DNA of 64,000 nt from Lineus longissimus (taxonomy: Eukaryota; Nemertea; Pilidiophora; Heteronemertea; Lineidae), in assembly GCF_910592395.1 (NCBI RefSeq), contig NC_088320.1:7876001-7940000 (forward strand), in the 5' to 3' direction. The stretch's first letter is position 1, and each line of letters starts with the position of its first letter. Below the pieces are notes generated by a model. It had not been told where the DNA came from. It saw nothing but the letters and a program-made list of their open reading frames with translations, and did not search any database. Shown piece after piece: positions 62,694-64,000 of this stretch. The translations under genes and the position numbers were made by a program.

Positions 62694-62775
62694 CTGAAAG
62701 ACCAGAGAAATATGGTTGAAGGCGAATCAGATTCACTTACCAAACAAAACAATTTTAACTACAAATCCAGATGGC

Positions 62776-62930
62776 AGCACCAGTACTAAAAGGTACACTT
62801 CCAGTGCATTTTCCATTAAAATTAAGTTTTGTTGATTTTCAATTTTAACTACAAATCCAGATGGCAGCACCAGTACTAAAAGGTACACTTCCAGTGCATT
62901 TTCCATTAAAATTAAGTTTTGTTGATTTTC
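62776..62930. repeat. Tandem duplication of about 80 bp
   Basis: TTTTAACTACAAATCCAGATGG through AGTTTTGTTGATTTTC occurs twice in direct succession with almost no differences. It lies just upstream of exon 1. Confidence 0.85.
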
Positions 62931-63406
62931 TCCTTTAAACTCATCAAAATAGAATTAAGGACCAATAAAACAACATTTTTGGTGCTATTTTCCCATGTAG
63001 AGTAATTAAGGGATGAAATATTCAAATAATCATTGAACCGGGAAACGGCTTTCTCATGATCCACTTGCCTGCAGGGCCCCCTATTGGCAAGTTTTTGTTG
63101 TGCAGGGCCCTCATTGAGAACATCACAAGTTGGAAGGGCAGTAGTGACACGTTTGAATACAGCTGACAGGAAAAATTTTGCATGCAGGATATTTGCACGA
63201 ATTTCGCGAGTAATCGTACATAATGTACATATACTGCCATATTTACAGTCCAAATCACAACTGACATCTCATCTGCCTCCCATCAAAAACACGTAACTTA
63301 CGCGTTACTTTCACGTAGGTTGCGCAGGTGACTTGAAAGTTCCACGCTGCACACGCAAAACGTGTCAGTCGAGTACCATTTATACAGCTCAGTGAAAGCA
63401 ATGACT

Positions 63407-63635
63407 ATATGTGACTCGCTCTACCAAAACTAGGCGCTTGTCGCATCTGAACTTGACAGGTTGATACGGACTTGTTGTTCATTTCCCTATTGTAGACCTT
63501 TTGTGAAATCTATTACAAACTGATTTGGTTACATTTCACCAAAGGTCTACAATAGGGAAATGAACAACAAGTCCGTATCAACCTGTCAAGTTCAGATGCG
63601 ACAAGCGCCTAGTTTTGGTAGAGCGGGTCACATAT
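63407..63635. mobile_element. Foldback MITE, 229 bp, copy 2
   Basis: Same length and ends (ATATGTGACTCGCTCTACC, GAGCGGGTCACATAT) as the copy at 29093-29321, with only scattered differences. The arms are almost fully complementary. Confidence 0.88.
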
Positions 63636-63639
63636 CTTA

Positions 63640-63992
63640 ATAATAATAATAAAGTTAAATTTATAAAGCGCTGTTTCCATTTGAAAATGTTCAAAAGCGC
63701 TCTCCACTATAGTTGACAGTCATTAGTTGCGTGAGAAATGTTTTCTGAAAAGCTCAGTTTTTAGAGCCTCAGTTCTTAATCGCCATGGTTGGGTTATTCG
63801 TAATCCTGTCTACTTAACAACTTTTCTCTCACGGAACTGGGGTAAAATATGAGTCCTCTGTGATGATTTGATCACAAGATTTCGGTGCAACAATTGTGGC
63901 GACGACAAGGCACTGCAGATGAGGTTCGAGTGGTGGCGAAACAAACGCGACTTAAGGGATGTTAATTGTGATTTGGACTGTAGATACGCCAT
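63640..63992 (-). repeat. LINE-type 3' tail and truncated LINE sequence
   Basis: An (ATT)n tail near 63642-63660 is followed by the stem AAAGCGCTGTTTCC... AAAAGCGCTCTCC, the LINE 3' hairpin type seen elsewhere in the window. The rest up to the window edge has no conserved ORF. Confidence 0.5.
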
Positions 63993-64000
63993 GGGAGAGC

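Overview
The window is animal genomic DNA. It shows one very large gene on the minus strand, with small phase-consistent exons split by introns packed with transposable elements and minisatellites. The repeat content (Tx1-like LINE, DIRS element, tRNA-headed SINEs, GGCCC-headed elements ending in GGTGAGCC/GAGCTAAAAA, frequent TACATGTA words) suggests a marine invertebrate, possibly a lophotrochozoan such as a mollusc or brachiopod. That placement is inference; no ribosomal or mitochondrial marker is present. No bacterial features, CRISPR arrays or genuine tRNA/rRNA genes were seen.

The host gene runs from high to low coordinates. I could place 35 internal exons (5,481 nt, 1,827 codons) with AG/GT junctions and matching codon phases; both ends lie outside the window. 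From the N-terminal side it encodes 20 EGF-like modules, one exon each, all phase 1 (62.7 to 18.4 kb). A NIDO domain follows on five exons (18.1 to about 13.0 kb), then an AMOP domain (13.2 to 12.56 kb), a VWD domain (11.3 to 7.96 kb), the post-VWD segment of this family (5.9 to 4.7 kb), a cadherin/Ig-like domain (3.9 to 3.5 kb) and further EGF-like modules (3.5 to 0.2 kb). NIDO-AMOP-VWD-EGF is the arrangement of MUC4-like and related mucin-like extracellular or membrane proteins, here with a long calcium-binding EGF stalk in front. EGF modules 2 to 16 appear to be a four-exon cassette repeated about four times.

The introns hold: an apparently intact Tx1/L1-like LINE with two ORFs ending on a (TC)n tract (35.56 to 41.85 kb); an apparently complete DIRS-type tyrosine-recombinase retrotransposon with inverted terminal repeats and an internal complementary region (52.39 to 57.89 kb); two near-identical copies of a 1.5 kb repeat carrying a roughly 300-bp internal period with CTCF-core-like words (42.6 to 44.25 and 60.83 to 62.33 kb); families of piggyBac-like (TTAA), pogo-like and foldback MITEs; SINEs; LINE 3' tails; and minisatellites with periods of 16, 18, 20, 51, 57, 74, 78 and 91 bp.

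The most interesting signal is where these repeats meet splicing. A 57-bp minisatellite of about 21 units starts exactly at the 5' splice site of the AMOP exon, and every unit repeats the exon end plus a usable GTACGT/GTATGT donor in the same open frame and phase. A second array of about 51 bp does the same with the end of an EGF exon, and one exon has a duplicated 3' splice site. Several mobile elements also lie within about 20 nt of splice junctions.
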